Made by a program: the position numbers and the translations under genes. Positions 1 to 12,030 of a stretch of DNA of 64,000 nt are shown piece after piece. Source of the DNA: Paraspadella gotoi (taxonomy: Eukaryota; Chaetognatha); assembly GCA_051294375.1 (NCBI GenBank), contig CM119265.1, forward strand, positions 21,390,278 to 21,454,277. The letters are read 5' to 3'. Under the pieces are notes generated by a model. It made no database searches. It saw only the letters and a list, made by a program, of their open reading frames with translations, and was not told where the DNA came from. Every line of letters starts with the position of its first letter. Positions within the stretch are counted from its first letter, which is position 1.

Positions 1-1733
1 TAAAATAGAAAGGAAATGAAAAGGAAAGAAAGAATAGAAAAAAAAGAATTGAGAAAAGGAAAGAAAGAATAGAAAGGAAGAAAAAAGAATAGAAAGGAAA
101 GAAAGAATAGAAAGGAAAGAAGAAATAGAAAGGAAAGAAAATAGAAAAAGGAAAGAAAGAATAGAAAGGGGAAAAAAGAAAATTTAATTTATAAACAGAA
201 AGAAAACATTCTATTTTGCGATTGTCTCTAACACTGTCAGCATTCCCAGACAAATACAAAATGTAACTTGATCAGGACTGACGAGCTGAAGTAAAAGACG
301 AAAGTGAAACAAAAAACCCGATGTTTTACTATAGAAAATTGATAACAATGCACGAATGCGATACTTAATTTACGAGTTCAATCCCAATTAAATTTTTTTT
401 TAAGTAAAAAACAACACAGAAGAGAGAGAGAGAGAGAGAGAAAGAAAGAAATCAAATGGCAGAGCAGAAGGCAGGAGAAAAGAGAGAAAAAGAGAGAGCC
501 CCATGCAAGAGCCAGCTGCAGACTCGTTTTTCCCTATGATTATGAATCAGTGAATAGGGAAAAGAGAGAGGGAGAGAGACATCCGTGTATTAAAAAGAAA
601 AAGAGAGAGAGAGAGAGAATATTGAAAATTAAAAGAGTTTTGATAAAACGTAAACAAAAACATATTAATAACTGTTCAGACTCAATTTTAGCACATCGAT
701 GATGAGAAGCTGTATATAAATTTTCAGCTTCATAAAACCCAAATTTAATCATAAAAAGTCGAATCTATAATTTGGAACGCGACACGACGTTCGTAGTAAT
801 AAATAGTTTTACGAGAATAAAATGTAGTTATAACAATTCATTGAACTGTATTAAAAGAGATAAAAACGTGGTTTTTGTTCTTGGCTGAAATTTCGAATGA
901 GAGAAACTTAACAAAAGTAAGTGAGGTCAATTAGATCATCCAGAAATACATTATTATTGGTGGAAAAATATTACAATTAATATCTAGAGAAAAGTTTGAA
1001 ATGATTCAACAACGATTATTTCGAATTGAATTCATTTCAACTTTTCTCTAAATCTTTCAACCACAACCGAAACGATTTTTTATTGAGAAAATGTTTTTGC
1101 CTCTCTTCCTGTCATACGCCAGGCAAAAAATGTAATGAGAGTGAGAAGGCAAAAACTTAAGGAAAATGTGGGAGACGGATGAGAAAAAGAGCGGAGAGCG
1201 GGTATTTTCGCGAGTCATTCGCACCCTAAGCACTTCCGCGACGATCGCCCGTCGGTAGAGGAAAGGAGAGGATTCTCGCTCATTTTTAGAGGCATTTCAC
1301 CCATGGGATGACCTCCGACCTTCGACCGGCGGTAAGAGAGAAAAGAAGAAGAAGAAGAAAATAGAAGAAGAGNNNNNNNNNNCTACCGCGGCTCGATCGA
1401 TTGTCGACCAACCCCATGAGCACAACGGACTATAATGGTCGAGTCGTAAAGGTAGACATTTAAAGAGACGGAATCAGTTGCTAATGAGGGACCCCCCCCC
1501 TCCTCGTCGTTCACAAAAAGATCGTTTTCAACTCAAACCGAAAAAAAAATAACTAAAATTTATTTAAGTTTCTTATGATTTGTCAGTTTTCAGGTGAAAA
1601 GAGCGAAAGAAAAGAAAACCTATTTAACACTTTGGGCCTAAAAAATTTTAATGAATGTATCTTTGCTCAAGGCAAGGAAAACAACTTCCTGATTTTTTCG
1701 TATAAAAATGTCAAAATCAAAAGAAGAAGAAAG

Positions 1734-1764
<31 letters not shown>

Positions 1765-2383
1765 GGGCGAAATGCCAAAAATGCCAAACTTTCTTCTAAA
1801 AACTTCTTTTTTTTATCATTTTCAGCAAAGAATTTTCTATTATTTCCTTTTTCGCTCGAATCAAAAGGAAAAGTTGGTTTTTACAGCGAAAAAATCGCGA
1901 TGCAGAGAATTTATTTGATTTTTTTTTTTTATGGAAACTCGCCGCTCGCGAAATTCTCATGAAAAAAAATATTTACAAGGAAACACGAAGGTCGTAGCGA
2001 CCTTCCCTTTTTTTTTCAAGTCTTACTCGTCGTTACGCAATGCTAGGTATAGTCCGGTACTTTTCATTATTAAAAATAGTAGATTATTGCGTTAAGACTT
2101 AACAATAACTAAATCTAATGATCCAGCGATCGAGTTTCGTCCCTTAAAAGGCGTGAGAGGACAACAGCTGTGGAGCAGAAAGTCGGAAAAGGTAAACAAA
2201 TAACAAGTTTTTCAACCAAAACCAAAAAGGAAACGACATCGGACGATCGCTATATTTTTTCTTTATACTTTTTTTTAAATGAAACAACTTTAAAGAAAAA
2301 AAATTATAATCGGAAATTCAAGCGGAGAAAAAAACTGTTTTTGTTTTTATATTAAAAAAAAATTAATTTTAATTTTACGAAAA
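1..2383. other. Gene-free purine-rich spacer at the left edge
   Basis: No convincing gene is visible. Positions 1-180 are an irregular A/G-only repeat built on a unit resembling aatagaaaggaaagaaag. (GA)n runs lie near 421-443, 596-618 and 1735-1758. A more balanced, CpG-containing patch runs from about 1140 to 1480 and is interrupted by a 10-N gap at 1373-1382. Short open frames here are lysine/arginine/glutamate-rich artefacts of the purine tracts. Confidence 0.7.
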
Positions 2384-3138
2384 ATGAAATTTCTTCTTGT
2401 TTCACTTCTAGTCTTGGCTTCGTTCAAAGGTAAAGGGGTTTAAACAATAAGGATCTTGACACACACACACATATATATATAATATTATATATATATATAT
2501 ATATGTGTGACATATCACTTTATACTTATATTGTTTGATAAAAGGTTTAAATTTCTCATTTTTTTAAGAATTTTCCGCGACGATTTCGGATCCCTGCGTC
2601 GCTTGTCTCAGGGTTTGTCACGAAATCAGAGGTAGGCTCTCAGGCTTCTACTTACTTAAAAGAATTCAAGCTATTTCATTTTTGGTACAAAAAAGTGGCA
2701 TATTTCAGATTTTTAAAACTAAAACGATCTATTGAAATTGATTTGGACACGCATANNNNNNNNNNNNNNNNNNNNNNNNNNNNNNNNNNNNNNNNNNNNN
2801 NNNNNNNNNNNNNNNNNNNNNNNNNNNNNNNNNNNNNNNNNNNNNNNNNNNNNNNCATAACTTATTTTGCTTTGGGGCTTGTGGTCGCGCTAATCTTACA
2901 AGACGCAATAGCTTATAGCTTATAGTAGAGACGATATAACTTACTCCCAAAAAAAGTTCCTAAATCTATTCTTCTGTCTCCTCAATAATTGTCCTTTGTT
3001 CCAATTTACAGGCAGTCTCGGAACGCCTGCTCCCCGAGCTGCATGGATCTCTGTCCCGTCATGGGGAAATACGGAAAGAAAAACCAACGAAAACTCTTAG
3101 ACTCGATATTCGGTCCAAAGCTAATGGGATTTCGATAG
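2384..3138 (+). CDS. Candidate small secreted cysteine-rich peptide gene (exon structure incomplete)
   Basis: I do not recognise a family. Exon 1 (2384-2429) encodes a short hydrophobic leader, MKFLLVSLLVLASFKG, followed by a GT donor. Exon 2 (2569-2631) continues in frame with a CxxCxxxC cluster (DPCVACLRVC) and ends at a GT donor. The last piece, after the acceptor at 3010-3011, contains a second cluster (ACSPSCMDLC, CxxxCxxxC) followed by a lysine-rich tail and the stop at 3136-3138. The frame of that last cluster does not join directly to exon 2: exon 2 ends in phase 1, and the simple join reads a Cys-free tail that stops early. A 100-N gap (2756-2855) in the intron could hide a phase-correcting exon. 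The signal-like start and paired Cys clusters argue for a real secreted peptide; the exact product is uncertain. Confidence 0.45.
2459..2510. repeat. (AC)n/(AT)n dinucleotide microsatellite
   Basis: An (AC)n run passes into a long (AT)n tract and ends in TGTGTG, so the block as a whole can fold back on itself. It lies in intron 1 of the small Cys-rich gene. Confidence 0.85.
2756..2855. other. Assembly gap (100 N)
   Basis: A run of exactly 100 N, the usual placeholder for a scaffold gap of unknown size. It lies within the last intron of the small Cys-rich gene and may hide an exon. Confidence 0.95.
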
Positions 3139-3901
3139 AATATGGACTCTTGGCTACATATTTAAAATGTAAAATATTTACTTGAATTATGTTCAAGACA
3201 TTCAAACCCTTGATTTTGTTTTTAACTCACTGTTATTAGTAAGGAAGCGATCTGAGTTCTAAATTAGTCACGGAATATTTGCTGACTTCAAAGTTAGATT
3301 TCTAGTTACCTTTTTAAATCTTTTTTCGTTGTCTACTTTATCGTCTTTACGGTATCACAGTCTCGTGGTCATCGTCGTCGTTCTTTGTCGTCATTCTCGT
3401 CGTTTTCGTCTTCTTCGTCTTCGGCTTTCGTCTCAATCGTCGTCGTCGTCGTCGTCGTCGTCGTCCTTCTCGTCCTCCCCCATCATGGATGTCGTGATTC
3501 TTTGATATAATCTGGTAATGGATTCTCACCCCAGGGAACCAGAGAGAGAAAAAAAAAAGAAAAAAAGAAGTTCGCTCTCCCTTTTCTTTCCTTCTTTCTT
3601 CCTTTCTTTTTTTTTCTTTTCCTCCTTATAAATTTTAACCAAATCCCATCTTCCTTTTTTCGATATTTCCTCCCATTTTTAAGTCTATGACATCTATGAT
3701 TTCCTTAGTTCCATGCCAGGACTTATCGAGCTGCCTATCTTTCTCGCCTACAAAACTGCCATGCCATTCCTTATATTCTCACCTGCTTGCCAGTTCATTC
3801 CCTGTATCTCACGACTGGCATGTCCTGCTTTTCCCTGTATCTTCCTGACTGCCTCCCTTTCCCTTTAACTCCCGCCTACAATTCCATGCCCACAACAAGA
3901 G

Positions 3902-3903
<2 letters not shown>

Positions 3904-3982
<79 letters not shown>
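3904..3982. repeat. (CT)n microsatellite
   Basis: Roughly 39 CT units, nearly uninterrupted, with a CTTT variant close to the end. Confidence 0.95.
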
Positions 3983-3983
<1 letters not shown>

Positions 3984-5773
3984 CTCTCTCACGAATGAGA
4001 ATTCGTTCTTTTCGGACTCATGGAATCGCGTGGTGGGTGGAGGGGCCGGAGGGGGCGGGGGGGTTGAGGGATTAAAGTATCGCGAGTGGGGTGTGGATGG
4101 AGCGGTGGCAGCGAGAAAAAAAAATTCCGAGGTGTTGGCTGGAGATTCTACAACACGACTCGGGAACTCGTCACGAAAAATTCCTCCGCTGAAAATCCAA
4201 AAAAATCTTCACCTCCAAGAAATAACTCTCTCTCTCTCATCGTCCTCTCAAGGTGGGGATGCGAGGGACATGAGGAGTCAAAAAGAGAAAGTGGAATCGC
4301 ACACGTTGAAGAGAAAAGGAAAGGGGGAGGTAGTCAGTTTTGATCGAGGACTTGGTCGCTGAGAGGTGAGTCGAAAAAAAGGAATAAGGCTAAGGAGCAA
4401 CGGAGATCGTGAATTCGCTACGATTCTACCTCGCTTTGAGGGTGAGTTGTGAAGGAGAGGTTGGGAAGACGTGGTTGCAGTTTTTGGGTAAGGTCCTCTA
4501 GGTAAGGGCTCCTTACCCTTTACTCGACTGACCTCCGTCTGCGACAAACCCAACCTCATATTTCATCGCGGCTAAATTTTTTGTTGCGAGGCGAAAGTGG
4601 AAATCAACCCCTGATTTTTTTTGAGCGCGACCTCAATCGAGGCTCTAGCCTCGTTTTCGATCTTTACCTTCGCCTCACCTCAGGGGCATGGGTTTAGTAA
4701 ATAAATTGTATAATAGTAATGTAATAGTAATAAATAGTATGAGATATATTAAATATTGAATACCCTAGAAATAGTAATTTAATGTATTATATATGTAACA
4801 TATCATACATATTGACATTATTGTTTAACCTCAAACGAAAATAGGATTGCCCCCCTTTCCCTTCGCAAAAACTCACCCAATCGCCGACCCAATCACCCAC
4901 CCACCTCCACCATCACCTCCGACCTCACCCGCCACGCCCTCCTTTCCGCTCGTCGATTCGCCTTCAAACAGATCAGACAGAAGGTGACAAATTGAAAACG
5001 CCATCTCCCTTTTAATCGAATGGGAGGAGGAGGAGGAGGAGGAGGAGGAGGAGGAGGAGGGAAAGAGAGGAGAAAATAAAGGAGGAATGCCGGAGTGGAG
5101 GAATTTGTTAGAAAATGTTAATAAATAAATAAAATAAAATGAAATGAAATCTTTTTTTTCTTAATATTTACAAGTATTACGCCGTAAAATGTTTATCTTT
5201 AAAACTTTGAAATAACCACTGTTTGAAATTTTTTTTGTTTTTTGCCTACAACCATTAGCTATCCCTTTCTATTGTCGTTTGTACTTATGCTTACAATTCT
5301 ACTCATTCACTCTCACTAAGTACCGCCTTTTCATTCTCGTTTCCTCATTTACATTTTAGCGGCGAAGTTGATGACGTCACGATTGCGGGGTCGAGTGATT
5401 CGAGAGAGTCGGAGAAAGGAAAGCGAATGAGGAAGCGGACGCGGAAGCGGATGAGGAAGTGAATGTGGAAGCGGATGCGAAAAGAAGCGGTCAAAGGAAA
5501 TAGAGACGAGAAAAATATTTTAATTAATTGCGAGTTATATACTGACAATAACAAATTATAAACTTAGAAAGACGAGGAGAGTAGAGAAAAGAAAAAAGTG
5601 AACAATATAGCAAGGGAAACTAAAGAAACAAAGCTGATACGAAAATAAGAATATAAAATTGGAAAAAGAAGCGGAAGAAAAGCGAAATGTTAGTCTCTCC
5701 ACTCACGTGTTAACCGACGTCTGTTGTGGTGTCTATGCGCTGACCGTGAAAATGGGAGAGAGAGAGAGAGAGA

Positions 5774-5938
5774 NNNNNNNNNNNNNNNNNNNNNNNNNNN
5801 NNNNNNNNNNNNNNNNNNNNNNNNNNNNNNNNNNNNNNNNNNNNNNNNNNNNNNNNNNNNNNNNNNNNNNNNNNNNNNNNNNNNNNNNNNNNNNNNNNNN
5901 NNNNNNNNNNNNNNNNNNNNNNNNNNNNNNNNNNNNNN
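5774..5938. other. Assembly gap (165 N) at a GA repeat
   Basis: The gap begins directly after a (GA)n run, so the repeat itself is the likely cause of the break in assembly. Confidence 0.95.
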
Positions 5939-6875
5939 CTCCTTTTTCCTTTCTCTTCCTCAGGATTCAAGATATCGTCGTCTCTAGGTCACGTGATCTT
6001 CAGCGCCACCACGTGACCTCTCTCGCCTCGCGACGTCAGATCCGACTCAATCAAGGATTCTTCGGCGCGAGTATGCGGCATTGACAGTATCGTCTCGGTC
6101 GTCAATGCCGCAACAACGCTATGAAAGTGTATGCAAATCTGGAAGCTTCAGCGTTAATTATGAATTTAACGTAATGCTGTAATGATCGTCAGACGATTAC
6201 AATTATTTAAAGTTACAAAAAGTAACTGTAAGAGCAGCAAAGTTAACCGAAAAAAAAAAAGAATGAAACAAATCAAACCGAGTGAAACTCTCTCTTTCTT
6301 TTACGCCCGAGCAGCGTTACCGCGGCTGCAGCAAGTCCGCTCCATAAACAACGGAATAAACCCCTGCTGCCACCGCTGCCGCTGATGGCGCTGCTGACGC
6401 TCCTGCGCCTCACGCGGGCTGAGTTATTATGGGAGACAGAGTTTTTCCAGACGAGAGGATTCTCATATTCTGCCACTCGGTTTATCTTATGGGATTTTTC
6501 GTCAGGCAAAAGAATTCTCCGCGGGGAAACAAAGTAGGGGTGGAGAGTTGACCAAGGAGACCTGGGCGCTGGAGAGAGGAGAGATGAGAGAAGGAGAGAG
6601 AGAGAGAGAAGAGAGAGATGAGAGAGAGATGAGAGAGAGAGAGAGAGAGAGGGCATGAGCAGAGAGAGAAGACGGTTCGTTTCAAGTAGCTGTGAAGAAT
6701 TGCAGTGCATAGAAATGACAGGAATAGGGACTCGCCTGGAGCGTAGTTTAGCAAGAGAGGGAAGGTTGAGAGAGAGGAGAGAGAGGATGAAGAGAGGAGA
6801 GAGGAGAGGAAGGGAGTAAGGAGAGAGAGAGAGAGGGAAGAGAGAGAGAGAGAAGAAGAAGAGAAGAGAAGTGAG

Positions 6876-6915
<40 letters not shown>

Positions 6916-7461
6916 GACTGGAGGAGAAGAGACGAGAGGGGGGGCAAATTCTTTATCTCCGACTCACGGAAAATTGCGCAAATTCAAAACCATTGAACGA
7001 CTTAATTGCGAGTTGAAGCCTCGTTCCTCGTCGCCATTATTGCTCATTTGTCTCCCGAGGAGTTTTTCTCTCTCTTCACTCTCTCTCTCTCTTCCCTTTT
7101 CCTCTCGGTCGGCAGCGCCGCCCTGGCGGAGGCGAAAGGAATTTCACAAAAACTTGTTTTCATTCTTCCCGCGGATCACGTTATAAATCTTTTTGAAGAG
7201 TCGGCGGCGGTGGCGGGTGGGAGGGCGTGGGTTGGATGGGTTGAGGGTGATGATGGGCGATGGGAAAGAGTGGCAATCGTCTGTGGCCAATCCCCGGGAT
7301 GTTGTAATCTCCACCGCCAATGTTACGAATCAAATATGTAATATACAGTTTTATTCTCTAATCACGTGTTTCTTGAGGGTTTTTTTTATACAAGCAGATT
7401 TGATTTGAAAGAAACTTTTTATTATTTTTATCATCGGTTTTCCTTTTCGTGTTTTCTCCAA

Positions 7462-7495
<34 letters not shown>

Positions 7496-7797
7496 AGAGA
7501 GAGAGGAGGAGGGAGAGAGAGAGAGAGAGAGAGAAAAGAGAGACGAGAGAGAGAGAGGAGAGAGGAGCGAGGAGAGAGATCCGGCTCCGGAAAGGGAAAT
7601 GTCCTCACGTCGTCGGCGCTTCACCCGCGACTCATAAATCGGAAACCGAGTTTTGAATTTTTTTTTCTTTTTTCTTTTTCTTTTTGGTTGGGTCGCCATC
7701 TTGGATTCTTTGGTTCTGCCATCTTTGGAAATCACGTGACAAATATAAATCTGTTTCTTTTGTTGTTCCCAAACGCGGCGATTTCTTTTCTCTTTTA

Positions 7798-7800
<3 letters not shown>

Positions 7801-7850
<50 letters not shown>

Positions 7851-7893
7851 CTCTCTCCTCCTTCTCCTCCTCGCTCTCTCTCTCTCTCTCTCA
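7801..7893. repeat. (CT)n-rich microsatellite
   Basis: CT dinucleotides with CCT interruptions. About 240 bp upstream, a GA-rich tract (7461-7560) has the opposite strand bias, so the two could pair in single-stranded DNA or RNA. Confidence 0.9.
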
Positions 7894-8864
7894 AATTTCT
7901 CTCCCTTGCTCTGTAAAGAAGGAGAGGAATGATTTCTTTTTTCCTCTCCATTTTTTCGGTTCTTAGATGACAAACGATTCTTCGCCGCCATTTTAGATTT
8001 TTCTTTTCTCGAGGTTATCGCCATCTTGTGACGAGGCAGAGGAAACAGATTTGTCGTCCAACAAAAGAACAACGAAAGAAATAAATCGCCAAATAAAGAG
8101 AGAGCGCGAACGAGGGAAAGAAACTGTAAGGAAAAATTGAGTTATTCATCCTTGACAATTTTTTTTCTTTTCGTTTTTGTCGTCCTTCAAATAAAATATC
8201 ATTTTCGGAAACCACATGAAAGAATAACACAAGGGAGTAAACTTTATCTAAGGGCTTGAACGTAGTTTAAATTATGATATCCATCATTTTACATACTAAT
8301 AAAAATCAAATAATATTTGTTGTACCAATTTCATATTTTGATTAATTAAATACTTTCACAAATTCGATTCGCTAATCTAAAAATAAGTTAAGCCTTACTC
8401 TTAAAATGAAAAATTATTTTGATCTACATATGAATTGAACAAAACAGATACAGTTCCTCCAATATGTAATAGACCAGAAAAAAACTAATACAGAAAATGA
8501 TAATAAAAACAGGACAAATCAGTCTTCTCGATTTTTTTGTGCAATCTAATCCAATCTAATTCTAAATTACCATCTGATTCTATCATATTCTTACCTTTTT
8601 CTATAGTTTAATACATCCAAAAGCATTCTAACTGAAACTGTTGTTTTGTTTGTACCATACCTGGCAGCCATTCGAAGGCACACGTTGCGACCCCTACTTT
8701 TCTTGTGATCCTGGATCTTTTGTTTGATTTAAGTTGAAAGTCGTACTTGGTTATTATTAATTTACAAGAACAAAGTTTTCCAGCAAACGTTTACAATACA
8801 AATCGAAAAAAAATTCAAAATTATGCTGAAAATAATTAAATGTCGTACGTATTATACAGCATTG

Positions 8865-9605
8865 TTAGCAGCATGATCCGCGGTGCGTCTCCAGGCTTGT
8901 CGAAGAGAAGGCCCTCTCCATTTTATTGGCTAGACCTTTCCAAAGACTCCCGTCTACGGCATCTACGACGCCGCCGAGTTCGTCGTCTCCGACGAAGAGC
9001 GCCCGCAACCGCTCGTCGAGTTTCTTTGAAGACTCGTCCGAAGTCCGAAGTGAGACGTAGAGACCGCAGAGAAACTTGAGAGGGCTCTCGTCGGGTCGAC
9101 GCGGGCGAATCTTGGGACGGCGTCGCGTCGCTGAGGCGCTACTGATGTCAGTGGCGCCGCGATTCGTTTTCGGTGGATCTCCAGCGACGTCAAAGCGAGA
9201 AATCGGTGGCGAAGTTGGCGCTCGACGTTTGGATTCCATCGCCGGCCAAATTAACTCGAGAAGAATTTTCTTCAAGTCCTTGATATTTTCGTCGAGAGTA
9301 AGGAGTCGTCGATCGAGAGATAGGAGGCGTTGCTCGATGCGGATAAGGCTTTCATCTTGTGCCCGTTGGCGTCCCTCGAGCCGAGCCATGCCTAGGAGAA
9401 GTTTAGCGCGCTCAAACCCGTCTTCATGGGATTCTTCATCAGCGCGAGCCGGAGGGAATTCGACTAAGCGTTTATTGGTGAATTCGCCGCTGTCGAATCG
9501 AGGTGAATATCTCTTGGTGAGGACCTTAAGATCTGAATGGCCCGATGACCGATTGGCGGGAGACGTTGACCGATCGGAAAATGCATCGATGGCGAAAAGA
9601 TTCAT
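8865..9605 (-). CDS. Uncharacterised coiled-coil protein (single-exon ORF)
   Basis: An open frame of 246 codons starts at ATG 9605-9603 and ends in TAA. I do not recognise the protein. The centre (about residues 66-115) is a strong heptad-like stretch, with Leu/Ile every three to four residues between Arg, Asp and Glu (LIRIEQRLLSLDRRLL is typical), suggesting a coiled coil of about 40-50 residues. The flanks are Ser/Pro/Arg-rich and probably disordered; a more hydrophobic block follows near residues 180-190. Codon use favours C/G-ending codons as in the well-supported genes here, which argues against chance. The frame stays open about 100 bases upstream of the ATG, so this could be the final exon of a longer gene. 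A second open frame lies upstream at 9629-9964 on the same strand, but I found no splice that joins them in frame. Confidence 0.55.
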   Translation of the reverse strand: MNLFAIDAFSDRSTSPANRSSGHSDLKVLTKRYSPRFDSGEFTNKRLVEFPPARADEESHEDGFERAKLLLGMARLEGRQRAQDESLIRIEQRLLSLDRRLLTLDENIKDLKKILLELIWPAMESKRRAPTSPPISRFDVAGDPPKTNRGATDISSASATRRRPKIRPRRPDESPLKFLCGLYVSLRTSDESSKKLDERLRALFVGDDELGGVVDAVDGSLWKGLANKMERAFSSTSLETHRGSCC

Positions 9606-10700
9606 GTCGAGAGGGAATAGGATGATGTTTAAAAAGTTTTTGCCAAAATAGCGAGGAGGATGAAACGGCGAAATCGAAAGAGAAATCTCAGGGAATGTTC
9701 TTTATTGGTTTCAGCATTCGCGATCGTTCTTGATGGAAAACGAAATGGGTCGAAGGCGAAAAATGTTAATCGCATATTTGATTGTTGTCTGATCGACTTG
9801 ATACCGAGGCTCATTGCCGATTCAATGCCCGGCCACAGACTCCGACTCGCGATGGGGAATCTTGTCTTAAAATCGAAAGCAGCGAAGTCAGACTCATAGG
9901 GCAGCGATAAAAATTGGTTGAAGCGGCAGCGGGAAAATAGGTGGGGCTCAGGAAACGAAGGCATAAAAGGTTGAATTAATTAAAGATATTTGGCGATGTG
10001 AAACGACAAATTATTCTAAAAAAGTTTTTTTTTTTTTTTAAATAATATTCTCATATTGGAGCTTTCGACTTAGATTACAAAACTATTACATATTATTATA
10101 TATATTATATATATATTATTTTTATATATATTATTATTATATATATTATTATATATATATTATTATTTATTAAATGGATGGATAATTTTTATATTGGTTG
10201 TACCAATTTCATATTAACTGTGAGTTGCCTTGGTCAATTCGCTACTTTCGGCGTTGAGTGAAAATTCTAAAAACGGGTTTTCAAACGTAACGACACTTTC
10301 CGCAGCCGACGGAGAGCAGACGACGGGACCCGCTGACCGAACGGGCCGTATTGAATAATAAGTGGTCGTCAGGACTTTACAAATAAATATATTTAAATCT
10401 TTTAATATGTTCTAGGTACTGTTTTAAACTTTTAAATAAATACAAATTGAGTGGTTAGCGGTCACGTAGTAAAACGCGTGAATACTGAAGTTTGAGGTCA
10501 CTTCGCCCTTCAGCAGCCTTACAACGGCTTACCGAAGACAATAAAGGAGCGAAAACTGTTTCATGCTGAAATTTGATTTTGTGTGGAAATTAGCTCCAAT
10601 TCCCACTTTAGAGAGAGAGAGGGGGAGGGAGAAAGAAAGAAAGAAAGAAAAAACAAGCAAAGAAAACCCAAGGAAAAGACAAGAAGAAAGAGACAGAAAG

Positions 10701-10740
<40 letters not shown>

Positions 10741-11256
10741 ATGGTGACCATGGGAGTGTATAAAGATTAGAACCGAGAATCAGACCCAGGGTATTAAGAC
10801 CCTTTTTTCGCGTTTAATGTATTCTCTTCAAATTTATTGTGATGGATAGTGTGATTGAAACAAAGTAATTCTTTTCTCTTTCCCCCTCACTCCCAGCAAA
10901 ACCGGAATAAATCGATTTTCACATTATTTTCCTCGGAGACAAGAATCTCCTCCAACGTTTCCCACACGAATAAAGAGGATAACGTTACGTATTTAGGGAC
11001 GAATACTGTATATTGGGAAAAAACCCGAGAGTAAGAGGGACAAGTGTTTTTCATTCATATGCGTCGGAACTCTGAAGAGACATTCGCCATTAATCGAGTA
11101 TTTTGAATACGATTTTCGTCGCCGAGGTTCTCTTTATCCCCGGACTGGGTTCTCCCCCCCTATCAACTAAATAGGGGGGGGCAAAGCAGGAGTTTCGGTT
11201 AAAAATGTCATTACGTCGCGAAAACTTGGAAAATGGACTCTATTACTCTCGTTTGA
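9606..11256. other. Spacer with AT-rich repeats and a (GA)n tract
   Basis: A GC-balanced block at 9660-9960 may belong to the neighbouring minus-strand gene. An (AT)n/(ATT)n block lies at about 10080-10170, followed by one copy of a dispersed 50-bp repeat (10164-10215). A (GA)n run covers 10698-10738. Nothing else recognisable. Confidence 0.6.
10164..10215 (+). repeat. Dispersed ~50-bp repeat, copy 1
   Basis: This stretch, ending in the near-palindrome TTGGTTGTACCAA followed by TTTCATAT, matches the reverse complement of 17331-17384 almost exactly. Shorter relatives of its end occur at about 8315-8340 and 41067-41090. It looks like the end of a small transposon family. Confidence 0.7.
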
Positions 11257-11873
11257 ATGGAGTTAAAAATGGGCGCGGGGAATTTCAAACTGATTCTGGC
11301 GCTGATCCTCCTGGCGGAAATTTCCGGCGCTAAAACTCTAAACAAAAGACTTTCGTTGCGCGACATTTTGGCGGCTAAATTTGGCGGGAAAAACGAGATC
11401 ATTAAAAACCCGGATGTCGCAAAAAACCCCGTCAGCAATCAGGGAAGAACCAAGAGATTCTATCACAATTATTACGGTTATGGCACTCCGGTAGGTTGTT
11501 TTGTTATAGTGTGTAGTTTGTTTATGTTTATTCATTATTGTTTATGTATTTTGAATTTTTTATTAATGTTTACCGTCGTGTTTGGTGTTCATGTTAAGAA
11601 AAATCAAGTAAATACATAAATATAGTTTTTGGTCTATGTTCCGTTTCCAATGATCTAAATATGAAATCGAACGATTGATTATTCTCCATTCTCCAATCTC
11701 TCTAGTACCTCGCCTACGGCGGCTTCGGGGGCGCATCGCCTTACTACAACAGCTATCGCGGCTTCGGGGGCTACGGCTACAGTAGTGGAGGCTTTGGGGC
11801 CCCGGGCTTCGCCTATAACGGCTTTGGGGGCTACGGTGGTCAACAGGGTTTAGGGGGATTTGGATTTGGCTGA
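11257..11873 (+). CDS. Secreted Gly/Tyr/Phe-rich protein (cuticle- or matrix-like)
   Basis: Two exons (11257-11490 and 11706-11873) join in phase 0 to give 133 residues. The N-terminus has a hydrophobic signal-like stretch (FKLILALILLAEISGA); a second in-frame ATG at 11269 is an equally good start. A spacer with basic pairs follows, including TKR just before the repeat region, a possible proprotein cleavage point. The second exon is low complexity: repeats of GFGG and YGGFGG with Tyr and Ala, ending GFGFG. Gly/Tyr-rich secreted proteins of this sort occur in invertebrate cuticles, shells, silks and antimicrobial peptides; the sequence alone does not tell which. Junctions are GTAGGT donor and TCTCTAG acceptor. 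Retaining the intron would add a short hydrophobic tail before an early stop. Confidence 0.75.
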
Positions 11874-11981
11874 TATGAATTGTTATAAACTGTAAAATGT
11901 AAATACTACCTGTTAATCAGTTTTACATCAATATAAATTCATTACTGTTATGACGTAAGTGAGATTTTAAGAGGTGCAGAA

Positions 11982-12030
<49 letters not shown>

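Larger units (their letters stand above)
3139..8864. other. Gene-free region dominated by microsatellites
   Basis: I see no supportable gene. Contents include a (CGT)n-rich block (about 3370-3475), (CT)n at 3904-3982, a (GGA)n run at about 5029-5060, a 165-N gap at 5774-5938 bordered by (GA)n, GA-rich stretches at about 6590-6660 and 6765-6912, GA at 7461-7560 and CT at 7801-7893. The long open frames here are Ser/Leu or Arg/Glu dipeptide artefacts of these tracts. A CpG-rich patch near 5980-6120 and another near 6300-6420 hold no recognisable protein. Confidence 0.65.

Noticed and set aside
3787-4362. 191-codon open frame rich in Ser/Leu
   Set aside because: It spans a 79-bp (CT)n tract; the flanks have no family resemblance or splice context.
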